From the NCBI GenBank assembly GCA_947652605.1, contig OX393581.1:44415924-44479923 (forward strand): DNA of 64,000 bases, read 5' to 3'. Of this stretch, positions 1 to 11,458 are shown piece by piece. The DNA comes from Elmis aenea (Eukaryota > Arthropoda > Insecta > Coleoptera > Elmidae). The notes under the pieces are model-generated. The model was not told the DNA's origin and ran no database searches. It worked only from the letters and a program-made list of their open reading frames with translations. Every line of letters starts with the position of its first letter. Positions within the stretch are counted from its first letter, which is position 1. Position numbers and translations under genes: made by a program.

Positions 1-518
1 ATTTACGTATATAACAGCCGCGCACCACACTGGCTCGCATTTGCATTATTTTTAGTTAACACAGTTATACGTATGATTTTATAACAAAACATCTTACTTA
101 AATAGATAATAAATTTCACATTATTCAAATTTGACAGGTTTTATTAAAGGTGTTCAAATTACAAACCACATTTTCAATGCAAATGTGACATCTTGATAAC
201 AATTCTCTGCTACATTTTGACAAAAGCCTTAACTCTAAAGTAACATTTCCAAGTGCTTATTTTATTCTGTTTTGCAGCTATTGGATGTTTTGAGGCACAT
301 AATGCGATTAATTTTCTTTCGCATTACATGTTTTAGGAGTACACTAAACGAAATGACTTTAATATTACGTTTGTGTAATACAAACATTATGTTAATGTAA
401 TAGGATCATGACGGTGCACTGCTTAATAAATATACAAAATTAACTAAAACAAGCAAATTTGTATAAATAATTTGCGAACACACAAAGTATATTATTACTT
501 AAAATGTGATAATATGCC
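1..518. other. AT-rich flank, no gene seen
   Basis: No coding signature is visible. The region lies beyond the 3' end of the inverted zinc-finger copy and I see no recognisable repeat in it. Confidence 0.5.
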
Positions 519-761
519 TTAGTCTAGTTGATTACAAACCATAACCAGTGACATGGCAGTTTCTAGAGGCTGGTTGTAAACGGTTGGAAAATCTCCGATA
601 CGTTTGCAAACAAACATCTGATAAGTCTCCTGTGCATTATCATAAAATTGAGCAGATTTATTGTAACTAAACGTAATGATTAATGGTTGAACTCTTGGAT
701 GTGTCTTACATATTGATTTAAAAAAAAGTAGCTTACTGTACCAGGGTAACATTGCAATCAC
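519..761 (-). CDS. Small 80-codon ORF, unknown, possibly a relic
   Basis: This open frame lies in the 3' flank of the inverted zinc-finger copy. Its middle part (residues like NKSAQFYDNAQ) is also recognisable in the matching flanks at about 8030-8065 and 22255-22290, where the frame is cut by a hAT insertion. The composition looks like normal protein, with no low complexity, but I do not recognise it. It could be an exon of a broken host gene or an old repeat. The shared position in all copies shows it is part of the duplicated block, not that it is expressed. Confidence 0.2.
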   Translation of the reverse strand: MIAMLPWYSKLLFFKSICKTHPRVQPLIITFSYNKSAQFYDNAQETYQMFVCKRIGDFPTVYNQPLETAMSLVMVCNQLD

Positions 762-1116
762 ACAAGTGTTATTAAACGAAAAGTTAAAAGTTGACCGATT
801 GACTTGGCATAATTAAAAGATTACTTTTATTTCTATCTGCCCTGATTCGGCAATTCCTGTGTGATGTTTTATTAGAAAACGCATGATGCTCAATGACCTT
901 AGCAGAATTTGTTTTATGTGCATTTACAACACAGGATTTGTGAATATTGTTAAGTTTGCAGTCTGAAACATATTTCTTTAAGCAGAGTTTAGACTTTATT
1001 ACATCAACTTTGAATAGGTAATTACATTTAAATAAAATATAAGTGAAACAAAATGATCTTCTCAGTGGCCTTTACGACCGAAACAGTTTTCACAAATGTC
1101 AACTTTTTATGGTTTT

Positions 1117-3278
1117 TTACCTGTGTGTGCTCATATGAACTCTGAAAGTGGTTCTGTAAATAAAACATTTCTCACAAATGTCACATTTATGAGGTTTTTC
1201 ACCAGTGTGGGTCCTCATGTGAACGAAAAGTTGGCTCCTGCAGGGATAACATTTCTTACAAAAGTCACACTTAAATGGTTTTTCACCAGTATGTATGCTC
1301 ATATGAATATTGAGACCCCTTCTGGAACTGAAAGATTTCTCACAAATGTCACATTTATAAGAATTTTCGCCCGTGTGTCTCTTCATATGTTGAATGAGAT
1401 AGTTTCTGAGACTGAAACATTTCTCACAAATGTCACATTTATAAGGTTTTTCACCAGTGTGTGTCTTCATATGTCTAGTGAGACGGGATCTGGTACTGAA
1501 AGATTGCTCACAAATGTCACATTTATAAGGTTTTTCACCTGTGTGTGTCCTGTGTGTTCTCATATGAACATAGAGATTGTTTCTGTGCCTCAACCATTTC
1601 TCACAAATGTCACATTTAAAAGGTTTTTTACCAGTATGAACTCATATGAACTCTGAGAGTGTCTCTGCCACTAAAAAATGTCTCACAAATGTCACATTTA
1701 TGTTTTTCGCCTGTGTGTGTCCTCATATGAACACTGAGATACTGTCTGCAACTGAAACCTTTTTGACAAATGTCACATTTACCACCACCAGTGTGGGTTT
1801 TCATGTGAGCAAAGAGGTGGCTCCTGCTGAGATAACATTTCTTACAAATGTCACACTTAAATGGTTTTTCACCACTATGTATTCCCATATGAACATTGGC
1901 ATACCTTCTGGAACTGAAAGATTTCTCACAAATGTCACATTTATAAGGTTTTTCACCAGTGTGTGTCTTCATATGGTGATTGAGATGGTCTCTGAGACTG
2001 AAACATTTCTCACAAATGTCACATTTGTAAGGTTTTTCACCAGTGTGTGTCTTCATATGTCTAGTGAGATTGGATCTGTGATTGAAACATTTCTCACAAA
2101 TGTCACATTTATAGAGTTTTCCACCCCTGTGTGTCCTCATATGATAATTGAGACTGCCTCTGGAACTAAAGAATTTCACACAAATGTCACATTTATAAGG
2201 TTTTTCGCCTGTGTGTGTCTTGTGTGTTCTCATATGAACATAGAGATTGTTTCTGTGCCTGAACCATTTCTCACAAATGTCACATTTAAAAGGTTTTTCA
2301 CCAGTATGTATCCTCATATGAACTCTGAGAGTGTCTCTGCCACTAAAAAATGTCTCACAAATGTCACATTTATGTTTTTCGCCTGTGTGTGTCCTCATAT
2401 GAACACTGAGATACTGTCTGCAACTGAAACCTTTTTGACAAATGTCACATTTACCACCACCAGTGTGGGTTTTCATGTGAGCAAAGAGGTGGCTCCTGCT
2501 GAGATAACATTTCTTACAAATGTCACACTTAAATGGTTTTTCACCACTATGTATTCCCATATGAACATTGGCATAGCTTCTGAGACTGAAACATTTCTCA
2601 CAAATGTCACATTTGTAAGGTTTTTCACCAGTGTGTATCTTCATATGTCTAGTGAGATTGGATCTGTGATTGAAACATTTCTCACAAATGTCACATTTAT
2701 AGAGTTTTCCACCCCTGTGTGTCCTCATATGATAGTTGAGACTGCCTCTGGAACTAAAGAATTTCACACAAATGTCACATTTATAAGGTTTTTCACCCGT
2801 GTGTTTCCTCATATGAACATCGAGATGTCCTCTTTGACTGCAAAATTTCCCACAAATGTCACATTTATAAGGTTTTTCACCAGTGTGTTTCTTTATATGA
2901 ACATTTAAGCTATCTTGTTCGTCAAAACATTTCTTACAAATATCACATTTTAGTAGTGTATGCTTGGTGTTAGATTTTACAGCTGTCGAATTACTTTTCT
3001 TGGTAAAACCCTCTTTGCGCAACTTTATTTTCTCTACTTCTTTATATTCCTTGGAGTCTTTATAATTTATACAGATTTGATGTAAACGAACGTAAAATTT
3101 TTTGAGTTTGTACTTACTTTGCAGCTTGTTCAAATCGTTAGTTTGATGCAAATATTGATTTTTTGAAATAGTTGTTTTCATTTATGGGAGAATTTTCTTG
3201 TAGGTTATGCTTATCGCAGCTTTTGTTTAATACAACTGGTAAAATATCATTAACATCATTTAAACATAATATTTCGTC
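1117..3278 (-). pseudogene. Inverted C2H2 zinc-finger gene copy, frameshifted
   Basis: This is a paralogue of the three + strand zinc-finger genes, read leftwards. The N-terminal region is only partly present: DEILCLNDVND-like codons near 3270 are in one frame, then a frame change near 3180 leads into a 517-codon frame (3181-1628) with about 16 fingers. A 2-bp deletion near 1635-1640, relative to the homologous segment near 2307-2312, shifts the frame. Five more fingers follow in a second frame (1593-1117), ending MSTHR-stop. Fingers follow the C-X2-C-X12-H-X3-H plan with TGEKP-type linkers, but some linkers are odd (TGG-GKC, TGEK-HKC, and an extended RTHKTHTGEK). Codons upstream of DEILCLND are missing, replaced by an unrelated junction at about 3279. 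It is probably non-functional, although the 517-codon frame could still make a shortened protein. Confidence 0.8.
1649..2800 (-). repeat. 672-bp internal tandem duplication of fingers
   Basis: The segment starting at 1649 recurs at 2321 (offset 672 bp, equal to eight 84-bp finger units). The second copy lacks one finger (84 bp) near 2577, where a finger present near 1920-2000 is absent. This is direct evidence of finger-array expansion and contraction by unequal exchange. Confidence 0.8.
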
Positions 3279-3494
<216 letters not shown>

Positions 3495-3860
3495 AAATTT
3501 TGGTTTATGTGACAAAATTTGTTAATTTCTACACAAGTGAATAGTTTTCTTTTTTGTTTACTGTTTAAGTTAAAATATTTTGTAATTACTATCTTTCTAC
3601 TTATTAAGTGTGCTATGAAAATTACTAAAATACACATAAATTCGAAATTTTGTTTTTATTTCAATAACAAGGCACAGCGAAATATTTTTTTTTAAATGCA
3701 TTATAATGTATTCAGTATTTCGTAAGTAGTTCGTAACGCTTCGGGTAGTTAAACTAAACATGTTATTGAAATGACCTAACGTGAATTTAATCTAACTTAA
3801 AACGTGCACCTGTTCCTAACACGGAACTAATTCTTAATAAGTCACTAAGTTTGCTCATAA
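3495..3860 (+). promoter_or_regulatory. Spacer / putative promoter of gene A
   Basis: About 366 bp, nearly identical to 13374-13739 and 16825-17188. It must hold both the 3' flank of the preceding tail and the start region of gene A. I see no clear TATA box. All three copies keep an ACGTG-containing stretch about 150 bp before the ATG and the start context ending CATAAATGG. Assignment as promoter is inference from position and conservation. Confidence 0.5.
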
Positions 3861-6413
3861 ATGGAGTCGATAACTGGTAAAATAGATCTGAATAAGTATA
3901 GCAGAGTAACTAAAAATGAACTTTATGTGGATAAAACAAATAACCAACAAATGAAAGTGGAGCAAGAGCAACAAGAGTACGAATTACGATTGTCAGCAAG
4001 CAATGAAGATCTGAAACTAGATGGCAAATTGTTTGAAGTTAAAGAAGAATTTCTGAGTACCAATTTTAATTGTAACGAAAATTTAAAGATGTGGAAAAAT
4101 GGAAACGTAATGGACGGTAGTTTATATGAATGTAAAATGATAGACACACCAATTGAACATACACAAAACCGTAAAAGTTGTAATGTTAATAACGTAAATA
4201 TGTTACGTGAGAAGAAAGTCACGGGATTGGAAAAATTAGCATACTTGCAAGATGACGAAATATTATGTTTAAATGATGTCAATGATATTTTCCCAGTTGT
4301 ATTAAACAGTAAAATACAAAACTGTGATAAGCCTAACCTACAAGAAAATTTGCTTACAAATGAAAATAACTTTATTTCAAAAAACCAATATTTGCTTGAA
4401 ATGAATTATCTGAACAAGCTGCAAAGCAAGTACAAACTCAAAAATTGCTACGTTCGTTTAGATCAAATCTGTATAAATTATAAAGAGTCCAAGGAATATA
4501 ATGAAGTAGACAAAATGAAGTTGCGCAAAGAGGGTTTTACCAGGAAAAGCAATTCAACAGCTGTGAAATGTAACACCAAGCATACATTACTAAAATGTGA
4601 AATTTGTAAGAAATGTTTCGATCACCAAGATAGGTTATATGATCATATGAAGAAGCACACTGTTAAAAAACTTTATAAATGTGACGTTTGTGAAAAATGT
4701 TTTAGTGGCAGAAACCGTCTCACTACACATATGAAGACACACACGGGCGAAAAACCTAAATGTGACATTTGTAAAAAATCTTTCCGTTGCAGAAGCTATC
4801 TCGATGTTCATATGAGGACACACACGGGTGAAAAACCTTATAAATGTGACATTTGTGAGAAATGTTTCAATCACAGATCCAATCTCACTAGACATATGAA
4901 GACACACACTGGTGAAAAACCTAAATGTGGCATTTTTAAAAAGTCTTTCAGTTGGAGAAGCTATCTCGATGTTCATATGAGGACACACACGGGTAAAAAA
5001 CCGTATAAATGTGACATTTGTGGGAATTTATTTAGTCAAAGAAGTCATCTCATTGATCATATGAGGACACACACGCGTGAAAAACCTTTTAAATGTGACA
5101 TTTGTGAGAAATGTTTTAGTGTCGGAAACTATCTCTATGTTCATATGAAGACACACACTGGTGAAAAACCTTTTAAATGTGACATTTGTGAGAATCTATT
5201 TCGTCAAAGAAGTAATCTCGTTAGTCATATGAGGACACACACTGGTGAAAAACCTTTTAAATGTGACATTTGTGAGAATTTATTTAGTCAAAGAAGTCAT
5301 CTTGTTTTTCATATGAGGACACACACTGGTGAAAAACCTTATAAATGTGACATTTGTAAAAAATCTTTCAGTTGCAGAAGCTATCTCGATGTTCATATGA
5401 GGACACACACGGGTGAAAAACCTTATAAATGTGACATTTGTGAGAAATGTTTCAATCACAAACAACGTTTCACTGAACATGTGAAGACACACACTGGTGA
5501 AAAACCTAAATGTGGCATTTGTAAAAAGTCTTTCAGTTGCAGAAGCTATCTCCATGTTCATATGAGGACACACACGGATAAAAAACCGTATAAATGTGAC
5601 ATTTGTGGGAATTTATTTAGTCACAGAAGTCATCTCATTGTTCATATGAGGTCACACACGCGTGAAAAACCTTTTAAATGTGACATTTGTGAGAAATGTT
5701 TTAGTGTCGGAAACAATCTTAATCTTCATATGAAGACACACACTGGTGAAAAACCTTTTAAATGTGACATTTGTGAGAATCTATTTCGTCAAAGAAGTCA
5801 TCTTGTTTTTCATATGAGGACACACACTGGTGAAAAACCTTATAAATGTGAGATTTGTGAGAAATGTTTCAATCACAAAAACAATTTCACTCAACATGTG
5901 AAGACACACACTGGTGCAAAACCTAAATGTGACATTTGTAAAAAATCTTTCAGTTGCAGAAGCTATCTCGATGTTCATATGAGGACACACACGGGTGAAA
6001 AACCTTATAAATGTGACATTTGTGAGAAATGTTTCAATCACAAAAACAATTTCACTCAACATGTGAAGACACACACCGGTGCAAAACCTAAATGTGACTT
6101 TTGTAAAAAATCTTTCAGTTCCAGAAGCTATCTCGATGTTCATATGAGGACACACACGGGTAAAAAACCGTATAAATGTGACATTTGTGGGAATTTATTT
6201 AGTCAAAGAAGTCATCTCATTGTTCATATGAGGACACACACGGGTGAAAAACCTTTTAAATGTGACATTTGTGAGAATTTATTTAGTCAAAGAAGTCATC
6301 TTGTTTTTCATATGAGGACACACACTGGTGAAAAACCTTATAAATGTGACATTTGTGAGAAATGTTTTAATCAAAGAAGCATTTTCACTGGACATATGAA
6401 GACACACACGTGA
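3861..6413 (+). CDS. Polydactyl C2H2 zinc-finger protein A
   Basis: Probable nuclear DNA-binding protein of 850 residues in one exon. Residues 1 to about 240 are polar and rich in Lys, Glu and Asn. I see no ZAD, KRAB, SCAN or BTB signature. They include a VKEE motif that fits the SUMO consensus. Then come 22 fingers of the C-X2-C-X12-H-X3-H type joined by TGEKP-like linkers. Finger 5 reads CGIF where the second Cys should be, so it likely cannot bind zinc normally. Fingers 3, 5, 12, 17 and 19 lack the usual aromatic residue before the first Cys (KP-KC instead of KPYKC). The start is chosen because the same ATG and context occur in genes B and C. The ORF stops early: compared with gene C, 2 bp are lost at about 6406-6412, and fingers continue in another frame afterwards. 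The DNA target and role are unknown. Confidence 0.85.
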   Translation: MESITGKIDLNKYSRVTKNELYVDKTNNQQMKVEQEQQEYELRLSASNEDLKLDGKLFEVKEEFLSTNFNCNENLKMWKNGNVMDGSLYECKMIDTPIEHTQNRKSCNVNNVNMLREKKVTGLEKLAYLQDDEILCLNDVNDIFPVVLNSKIQNCDKPNLQENLLTNENNFISKNQYLLEMNYLNKLQSKYKLKNCYVRLDQICINYKESKEYNEVDKMKLRKEGFTRKSNSTAVKCNTKHTLLKCEICKKCFDHQDRLYDHMKKHTVKKLYKCDVCEKCFSGRNRLTTHMKTHTGEKPKCDICKKSFRCRSYLDVHMRTHTGEKPYKCDICEKCFNHRSNLTRHMKTHTGEKPKCGIFKKSFSWRSYLDVHMRTHTGKKPYKCDICGNLFSQRSHLIDHMRTHTREKPFKCDICEKCFSVGNYLYVHMKTHTGEKPFKCDICENLFRQRSNLVSHMRTHTGEKPFKCDICENLFSQRSHLVFHMRTHTGEKPYKCDICKKSFSCRSYLDVHMRTHTGEKPYKCDICEKCFNHKQRFTEHVKTHTGEKPKCGICKKSFSCRSYLHVHMRTHTDKKPYKCDICGNLFSHRSHLIVHMRSHTREKPFKCDICEKCFSVGNNLNLHMKTHTGEKPFKCDICENLFRQRSHLVFHMRTHTGEKPYKCEICEKCFNHKNNFTQHVKTHTGAKPKCDICKKSFSCRSYLDVHMRTHTGEKPYKCDICEKCFNHKNNFTQHVKTHTGAKPKCDFCKKSFSSRSYLDVHMRTHTGKKPYKCDICGNLFSQRSHLIVHMRTHTGEKPFKCDICENLFSQRSHLVFHMRTHTGEKPYKCDICEKCFNQRSIFTGHMKTHT

Positions 6414-7061
6414 AAAATTTTATAAATGTGACATTTGTGAGAAACGTTTCACTCGCAGAAACGATCTCATTGAACATATGAGGACACACACTGGTGAAAA
6501 ACCTTATAAATGTGACATTTGTGAGAAATGTTTCAGTCGCAGAAACCATCTCCCTCAACATATGAAGACACAAACAGGTGAAAAACCTTATAAATGTGAA
6601 ATTTGTGAGAAATCTTTCGGTTCCAGAAGCTATCTCATTGTTCATATTAGGACACACAAGGGTGAAAAATCTTATAAATGTGATATTTGTAAAAAATCTT
6701 TCAGTTGCAGAAGCTATCTCAATGTTCATATGAGGAAACATACTGGTAAAAAACTATTTAATTGTGACGTGTGAGAAATGTTATCTCAGCAGGAGCCAAT
6801 TATTTGTTCACATAAGGAGCCACAGTGGTGTAATACCTTACAAATGTGATCTTTGTCAAAAATGTTTCAGTCACAGACTGATTCTCAGTGTTCATATGAG
6901 GACACACGTGGGTGAAAAGTCTTATAAATGTGACATTTGTGAGAAATTATTTAGTCAAAGAAGCAATCTCACAACATATTAAGATACATATTGGCGAAAA
7001 ACCATTTAAGTGTGCCATTTGTAAGAAAGGTTATCACAGCAGGAGCCAACTTTTTGTTCAC
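6414..7061 (+). pseudogene. Frameshifted zinc-finger tail of gene A
   Basis: Fingers continue here out of frame with gene A. The first four or so (to the NCDV-stop at 6772-6774) match fingers 13 onward of gene C. After that stop, further finger sequence persists in changed frames (about 6764-6982 and 6912-7061) up to the Jockey insertion. Without the 2-bp loss near 6410, gene A would read through to 6774, as gene C does to 19351. Confidence 0.75.
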
Positions 7062-7074
7062 ATGAGGACCCACA

Positions 7075-7603
7075 AAAAACAAGCTTCTGTTTAAAACTAT
7101 ACTTAAGCCCATCTGGACATACGGAATTCAGCTTTGGGGATCAACAAGTTCATCAAATATTGAAATACTGCAAAGGTTTCAGTCAAAAACGCTACGTATT
7201 ATAGCCAAAGCTCCGTGGTATGTATCGACAAACTCATTCATAGTGGCTTTAATATAAATACAGTGCGCGAAGAAATTACAAACTATAGTAAAAAATACCA
7301 ACGCTGTTTGGACGTGCATCATAATTTAAGTGCTTTAAATCCGCTAGACAATGGTAGTGAAGTGCGTCGGTTAAAACGTTTTAAACCATTGGATTTAAAT
7401 TTTAGATTTACCTAATTCTAGTAATTTAAGTGACTTTTAACTAGTAACTAGCTCTTAACTATTAAGGTAGTAATAAGTTAGTTAAGTAAAATATATTACG
7501 TTGCTGTCACTGAACAGAGTAAATCTTCTCATGTCTACATTGTCAACAAATTTGCCTATTGCTTCATGGTAAGCAGATTGCAAATATAACTTACAAAAAA
7601 AAA
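7075..7603 (+). mobile_element. 5'-truncated Jockey-clade non-LTR retrotransposon
   Basis: The sequence encodes the C-terminal end of a reverse transcriptase ORF, with motifs such as PIWTYGIQLWG, IEILQRFQSKTLR and APWYV typical of the Jockey clade, then a 3' UTR and a short A-tail. It is flanked by a perfect 13-bp target duplication, ATGAGGACCCACA (7062-7074 and 7604-7616). The target is itself zinc-finger coding DNA (HMRTH linker). In this copy the frame is broken near 7225. It is dead and 5'-truncated. Confidence 0.85.
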
Positions 7604-7616
7604 ATGAGGACCCACA

Positions 7617-7760
7617 CTGGTGAAAAACATTAGAAATGTGACATTTGTGAGAAATGTTTTATTTACAGAACCACTTTCAGAGTTTATATGAGCACACACA
7701 GGTGAAAAACCATACAAAGTTGACATTTATGAAAAATGTTTCAGCCACTGAAAAGGTCAT
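7617..7760 (+). pseudogene. Zinc-finger remnant 3' of the Jockey insertion
   Basis: This continues the finger array interrupted by the retrotransposon: TGEKH-stop, then KCDICEKCFIYRTTFRVYMSTHR-like codons. It matches the end of the inverted copy near 1117-1200. Confidence 0.65.
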
Positions 7761-8070
7761 ATTGTCTATTAACCTCCGTTTACAGAAATATGTTTCAGAC
7801 TGCAAACTTAACAATATTCGCAAATCCTGTGTTGTAAATGCACATAAAACTAATTCTGCTAAGGTCATTGAGCATCATGCGTTTTCTGTTAAAACTTCAG
7901 AGAGCAATTGCTGAATCAGTGTAATTAGGATAAAAAATAATTTTTAATTATGCGAAGTCAGTCAACTTTTAACTGTTCGTTTAATAACACTTGTGTGATT
8001 GCAATGTTACCCTGGTCCATCATTATGTTTGGTCACAATAAATCTGCACAATTTCATGATAATGCACAGG

Positions 8071-8646
8071 CAGGACCGGCTCAGATGTCGGGATTTTTCC
8101 CGAGGTCTTGCGCATAAAGGCACCTTCATAGTTGTAACAATTATTGGCACATATTATAAACACAGTGCAGAGTGAGTATATGCAACAATCATTAGGGGTT
8201 AAAAAATAAACCCCGCAAAAAACAAACGGCTACACAACTGTTTATAATCTGTGCTGTGTCTGACCATAGAATAGAGATGTCTCATGTCTGAATTAAGGTC
8301 GTTGCAAGGGGCCCTGGCGCCCCTAGTGAAGGTATGATATTTCTAAATTAAAATTTATTAAAAATTATTTAGTTAGAGTGAGTCGATATGCTGTCAATAG
8401 AGCAGGAAGTAGCAAAAAAATGAATTTTGATGATGTGATCAAGCAATTCGTTATAAAAAAAGTTTGCGGTAATACCAAGAAATACAAAAATATGTATTTT
8501 ATGTGTTTATGAAATTAATAATATAGCTGGAAATACAAAAATGTATGCTTTATGATATTAAGGAAATAAATATTTGATTAAATAATTTAAAAAACTATGT
8601 TCGTGCATTATTTCAAAAGGCTCCGCAAAACCCACAGCCGGCCCTG
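8071..8646. mobile_element. Non-autonomous hAT element, 576 bp
   Basis: Termini CAGGACCGGC and GCCGGCCCTG, flanked by the 8-bp duplication TGCACAGG (8063-8070 and 8647-8654). No transposase is visible. The inverted zinc-finger copy keeps the unoccupied site at 629-636 (CCTGTGCA on the + strand). Confidence 0.85.
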
Positions 8647-9069
8647 TGCACAGGAGTCATAGTCTAGTAATATGTAAGTTAACAAAGATCGCCTTTAAAT
8701 AAAATCTTGGTTTGGTAAATTTGTACTTCTGGTAATTCGGTGATAGAAGTAAAATATTTTGATGAATTTTAAAGTCCATTTATATTCTTGTTTCTGTTTC
8801 TTAACAATCTTTGGGTCTCCGCCAGGGTTGCCAGATTTCAAATTAGGTCTCGCAGGACAAAAATTAAAAAAATGAAGGTGATCTTTCCCAAGAAATTTTG
8901 TTCATAATTAACGATTTTGACATATCAATTTTAATTTCTAAAATTCATTTTGGCCATTTAAAAATGCATCTAATAAAGAAAACAACAAAAACAGTTGAAT
9001 TAAACTTATTTATCCTAAAAATTATTCACTATTTCTCATTTGATTTCACTTCATTAAGAATGACTAAAC

Positions 9070-10696
9070 CAGGGCTTCGAACCGGAACTGAACCGAAAAC
9101 CGGAAAATACCGTAATTTTTGTCGGAATGAAAACCGGAACTGAACCGAAAAAAAAACGGTTTATAACGGTTCGGTACATGTTCAACAAACTCGCGCGTTT
9201 TGTTTATATTTGTTTCGCTTAATAAATTATATTATTATCATATGTTATATTGTATACTGTGTATAGGGTATTGGGCAAGAGTTATTGGGCAATAATTGCC
9301 AACGTGTTATGTAAATATAGGGTTATCTATGTATAGGGTTTACTTATTGTCCATCCAGGACAGATTGTAAACAATCTAGGGGTAAAAACAAGTGTAATAC
9401 CTCTGTGTATATCGTATTGAGTGCCATGTTTAATCATTACTTTAGCTTTGAAATTAGTTAACCTCACTGATGTTTTAAAATTCGTGGTATCAGATAACAC
9501 GTACTAACCTCATAAAAACTCATTTTAAAACAATTACTTGCAAATTTTGGTGAATGTCAGCAATCATGTAGGCGAATCTCTGCTACATATTCCACTTAAA
9601 TAATAACTATGTTTAATAGCCTTTTATGAAGTTCTCGAATATTTAAAGACGGATGTTGTAAAATTCAAAGATATCACATGCACTAACCTCATAAAAAGTC
9701 ATCTTATAACTAATTAACCTCAATATATGGTAATTTGTTTGTCTACACAATGTAGCTGCATATCTGCTGCATACCTCACTTCAATCCAGTAACAATTCAA
9801 GCTCATTTAACGTTTTTACAGTAAAAAATCCAAACAAAACTGCATTATAGGTGACATTTAAGGGCGACCATATTGTTTTCATTTTGATAGCCAAACGTCC
9901 AGTATAGTTGATGCCCAACAGCCAACAAAAATTAACATGCGCGTTTACATTGCGCATAAGGGACTTTATCTTAAAACCTGGTTCTTGAATCGTTGAAAAC
10001 TAAGCTGGTCGTTTGTGCGACTTAGTGTTGTTAGTTTGATGTTTATACCATAGAGGTCGCAGAGTGTAGCAATTTATGTAAAGCATTTGAGGATTTCTTA
10101 ATGTTTACATGGAAAATTTCGTTATTTAGATTATTTGAGAGCTGATAATGATTATTTAAGCTATAACTAACATGTGTAAGAAGTTTTAAACCGTTTTATG
10201 TTGTTTTAATACCAATGAACTAAAATAATTCGCCAGCAACTAATTTATAACAGTTTAACCATTATATTTACTAAATTCAATGATAAAGTCATGAATTTTC
10301 TCATTCTTTAATAACAAATATAAACCATATCTTGCGTTAGTAAAAATAGACCGTCCACCAATCAAAATTTGTTCCGTTCTTCCTAAAACAAATTTTTTGT
10401 TCCGGTCTTCTTAAAAAAAAATCTTGAAAGCAAAAAAAAAACGTAATCCACCTTTTGTACTGTATTTTTGTCTAGAAATAATGGTCACCGTAGTTATATA
10501 CTTCTATTTCCAATTATTATACCTTATTATACCAAATAAAAACATTTAAAAAAAAAGTAATCACTCGGAGCTGAACCGAAAACCGAGAAAAACAGTTATT
10601 TTTGCCGGAACGAAAACTGGAACCGAACCGATATATATTTTTTTAATTGAACCGGAACGGAAAACGAAACGAAAAAAATTACGGTTTGAAGCCCTG
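9070..10696. mobile_element. Non-autonomous hAT element, 1.6 kb
   Basis: Ends CAGGGCTTCGAACCG and rc-matching CGGTTTGAAGCCCTG, with an exact 8-bp duplication GACTAAAC at 9062-9069 and 10697-10704. Subterminal repeats of an AACCGGAAC type occur at both ends. No transposase is seen. Positions 10378-10491 hold a reversed piece of the 383-bp element found whole at 23526-23908. Confidence 0.85.
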
Positions 10697-10801
10697 GACT
10701 AAACCAAGTTTTTTTTTTGTTTTGATTAGAATTCCGAACAATTCATTCAGAAATTCTGTTTTATAAATAACTCGGCCTCCACCCGTTGTATGTGTGCGTA
10801 T

Positions 10802-11061
10802 CAGTGGCGTAGGCAGGATGGTTCCATGGGGGGGGGTTAAGAAACGCAAAAAACAGCTGAGGCCCTGTTTTTTTAGGTTACCGCTCTCTTTTTGCAGCAT
10901 GTTTGATAGTTTCATCAAGGGGTGGAGGTTAATAAATGGCAAAAAGAAACGAAGACCTTTATTTTTAGCACAAAATTTACAGGTCTCCCGATCTATAACG
11001 ACTTTTTGCGAACCAATGGGGGGGTTCTAACTCCCCTGACCCCCTCCTGCCTACGCCACTG
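10802..11061. mobile_element. hAT MITE, 260 bp
   Basis: Terminal inverted repeat CAGTGGCGTAGGCAGGA at both ends and exact 8-bp duplication GTGCGTAT (10794-10801 and 11062-11069). Too short to code for anything. Confidence 0.9.
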
Positions 11062-11458
11062 GTGCGTATTTTAATTTGCTTTTTACGGGGGTTGGAAATT
11101 GGTTGTCAACTCCTCATGGCGTAAGCTTTGGCGCGCACAATTTGAACCTTTGGACACTGAGTGGACAGTGGGTCATATGACGATTTACGCAGACGCTTAC
11201 GTCTAAAAATTCACGAGCGGCTCAAGGATTCCCCGACATCTTAACGTCCCGCGACCATTAGCGTGCAACTGACCCGCCAATGGCCGAAATTCATGCATAC
11301 CTACTAGGAAAGAAATACATTTACATTTCATAACAGCAACCATCACTATGGCATTATTTTATTATTTTACAATCAAAATCTGTTAATATTTTATCTGTGG
11401 GACATTTAAATGTTTGTGCGGGATTGTCCCGCGCATTGCGGGACGTCTGGCATCCCTG

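Larger units (their letters stand above)
8823..11458. mobile_element. Possible outer hAT-like composite
   Basis: Left end CAGGGTTGCCAGA at 8823 and right end TCTGGCATCCCTG ending at 11458 are inverted matches at 12 of 13 positions. The element would enclose the two smaller hAT insertions. The flanking 8-bp sequences do not match, so the pairing is uncertain. Confidence 0.3.

Noticed and set aside
3861..4590. ZAD or similar insect zinc-finger partner domain at the N-terminus
   Set aside because: The required paired cysteines are not present in the right spacing.
9070..10696. Treating the AACCGGAAC-rich ends as an LTR
   Set aside because: The ends are inverted rather than direct and carry an exact 8-bp duplication, which is the hAT pattern.
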